Positions 63,101 through 64,000 of a DNA stretch of 64,000 nucleotides are shown piece by piece. The notes under the pieces were generated by a model, which saw only the letters and a program-made list of their open reading frames with translations, was not told the DNA's origin and did not search any database. The first letter of the stretch is position 1; the number at the start of each line of letters is the position of its first letter. The stretch lies in the NCBI GenBank assembly GCA_033065855.1, contig JAVXUO010001066.1, forward strand, positions 124,001 through 188,000, given 5' to 3'. This DNA is from Escallonia rubra. Lineage: Eukaryota; Streptophyta; Magnoliopsida; Escalloniales; Escalloniaceae. The position numbers were made by a program, and so were the translations under genes.

Positions 63101-64000
63101 AACCCTAAACTCTAATATCTGCCTCCAATGCACTTGTCCCTATTTAAAATGGACTTTGTATTCGGCTCGAAAAGTAAGCATTTTGAGTTTATACTTGGAT
63201 TTAGTCCTCAAAATTTATAATCGAAATTTGAAGTGGGATAATTATCTAATCTCTCTCACGCCCAGATCAATTTGGATCATGGTACTAGGGGCACTTTCCC
63301 AACGAAAGTCAACTGGATAAATGGTGCAATAGGTTTGGCATTCTAGAATAAAGGTGGATTTCTGCTTCGGGTTCCATTCTAACATTGAAAATATGGACAA
63401 CCGCAATAACCAAATAAACAACGATAAAATGGCAATTTTGTAGGTAACTTTTCTCTATTAAACAACTTAGAAACCCTTGCCCTCTCAAACTTACACATAT
63501 ATACTGCAGCAGCTGCTCACCATCTCTCTCTAGCTCAACCTGCTCAACAATGATGGGTTGAGTATCTCAATAAGAGACCAAGCTCTTGAATTACAAAAGC
63601 GTTGGGTCCTTTATGACATTGAAGAAGATATATCAAATTCTTTTGGAATATATGAGTTCAGTCTGTCCTTTTAAAAAAAATGCTCTCGTGAGAATTCTAG
63701 CTGGTAGATTATTGATGCAATGCCCCAGAAAGTCCCGAATTCGGTAGGCACGTCATATAGAAGCTTTTTAAGAAAACTTGTAGGGTCATCAAATAGTAGA
63801 AGTGCGGCTGCAGGATAGGAGGAACTTTGACCATTTTCACCCTCATCAAGTACTTCAATATGCAAATATGCTGTTGACAGATTCATGGTGTAATTGTCCA
63901 CTTCTTCTCAAAATCTTTTCTTATAGTACTTCTATGTGCGCTGACTGCACACTTAGTGTTTAGATTCCAAGGTATAAGTCTGCATTGCTGTCCCAGGACA
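60153..64000 (+). CDS. pfkB-family carbohydrate kinase, N-terminal part (3' end outside window)
   Basis: Seven exons are visible: 60153-60225, 60385-60470, 60785-60862, 61590-61664, 62198-62250, 62344-62494 and 62929-63039, all in phase (209 residues). The start MNISPPLTQASTALPPLPEN leads into VGCGGVAVDLLAAVAAFPKP. The pfkB motif VQGGGNAGNALTCAARLG, then GRGILEELQADGVDTSF and the inner strand RLVYFDVRLHETAL follow. The ATP/anion-hole motif (DTxGAGD) would lie beyond 64000. Such kinases phosphorylate ribose, fructose or nucleosides; the substrate is unknown. I believe this is the counterpart of Arabidopsis AT5G43910. The rest of the window after 63040 is intron. Intron 4 contains a duplicated acceptor. 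Confidence 0.92.
61765..62210. repeat. ~223-bp tandem duplication with decoy splice acceptor in pfkB intron 4
   Basis: Two diverged copies, about 61765-61987 and 61988-62210, align through CCCTTAGCAARTGCTTATGT, GCAATCTTGTGCAATCTTCT and CCAGGTTTCTAA. The second includes the true exon 5 acceptor (AG at 62196-62197). The first keeps a matching acceptor (AG at 61973-61974) and the first codons GTT TCT AA, but then reads TAA in frame. Confidence 0.9.

Noticed and set aside
63671-63901. 76-codon minus-strand open frame in the last visible pfkB intron
   Set aside because: The frame looks mildly protein-like (a DDPTSFLKK stretch), but I recognise no family and it lies antisense in an intron. It was not annotated.

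Overview
This is a nuclear window from a flowering plant, almost certainly a eudicot. The genes have many short exons split by AT-rich introns with GT/AG borders. The proteins are plant families (AMT1 ammonium transporter, ALE2-type receptor kinase, class III ADH/GSNOR). The spaces between them hold plant transposons (Ty1/copia, L1-type LINE, hAT, Stowaway- and Tourist-like MITEs, a tRNA-derived SINE) and a decayed plastid rRNA insertion. I cannot name the species.

Layout. 0-2 kb: 3' end of an unrecognised + strand gene, then a nuclear copy of plastid 23S rDNA. 3.8-5.3 kb: intronless AMT1 transporter (+). 5.8-10.7 kb: S-nitrosoglutathione reductase / class III ADH (-), nine exons, 379 aa. 12.9-13.4 kb: two-exon cupin protein (+). 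14-17 kb: a MITE and a degenerate LINE. 19.1-28.8 kb: AMBRA1-like WD40 protein (-), 14 exons, 797 aa. 29-31 kb: MITE and a GC-rich, probably non-LTR-derived repeat. 32.1-37.8 kb: WDR26/Gid7-like LisH-CTLH-WD40 protein (-), four exons, 523 aa. 38-51 kb: repeat block with a 130-bp minisatellite, a nonautonomous hAT element carrying a nested Stowaway-like MITE, and a nearly full-length but dead copia element with 223-bp LTRs. 52.0-58.8 kb: ALE2-like receptor kinase (+), eight exons, 751 aa. 59.6 kb: SINE. 60.2 kb to the end: pfkB-family sugar kinase (+), cut by the window edge.

The GSNOR, AMBRA1-like, WDR26-like and pfkB genes match, in order, what I recall as Arabidopsis AT5G43940, AT5G43930, AT5G43920 and AT5G43910. 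The block therefore looks like an old microsyntenic segment, expanded here by transposons and by the ALE2-like and cupin genes. The genes do not form a pathway. GSNOR (nitric oxide control), AMT1 (ammonium uptake), AMBRA1-like (autophagy/CUL4 family) and WDR26 (CTLH ubiquitin ligase family) are metabolic and proteostasis housekeeping genes.

The most unusual pattern is a set of local tandem duplications in the introns of four genes. One copies most of an exon of the AMBRA1-like gene. Another copies a 3' splice site of the pfkB gene and places an in-frame stop just behind the copied acceptor. I saw no evidence for a wholly new biological system.
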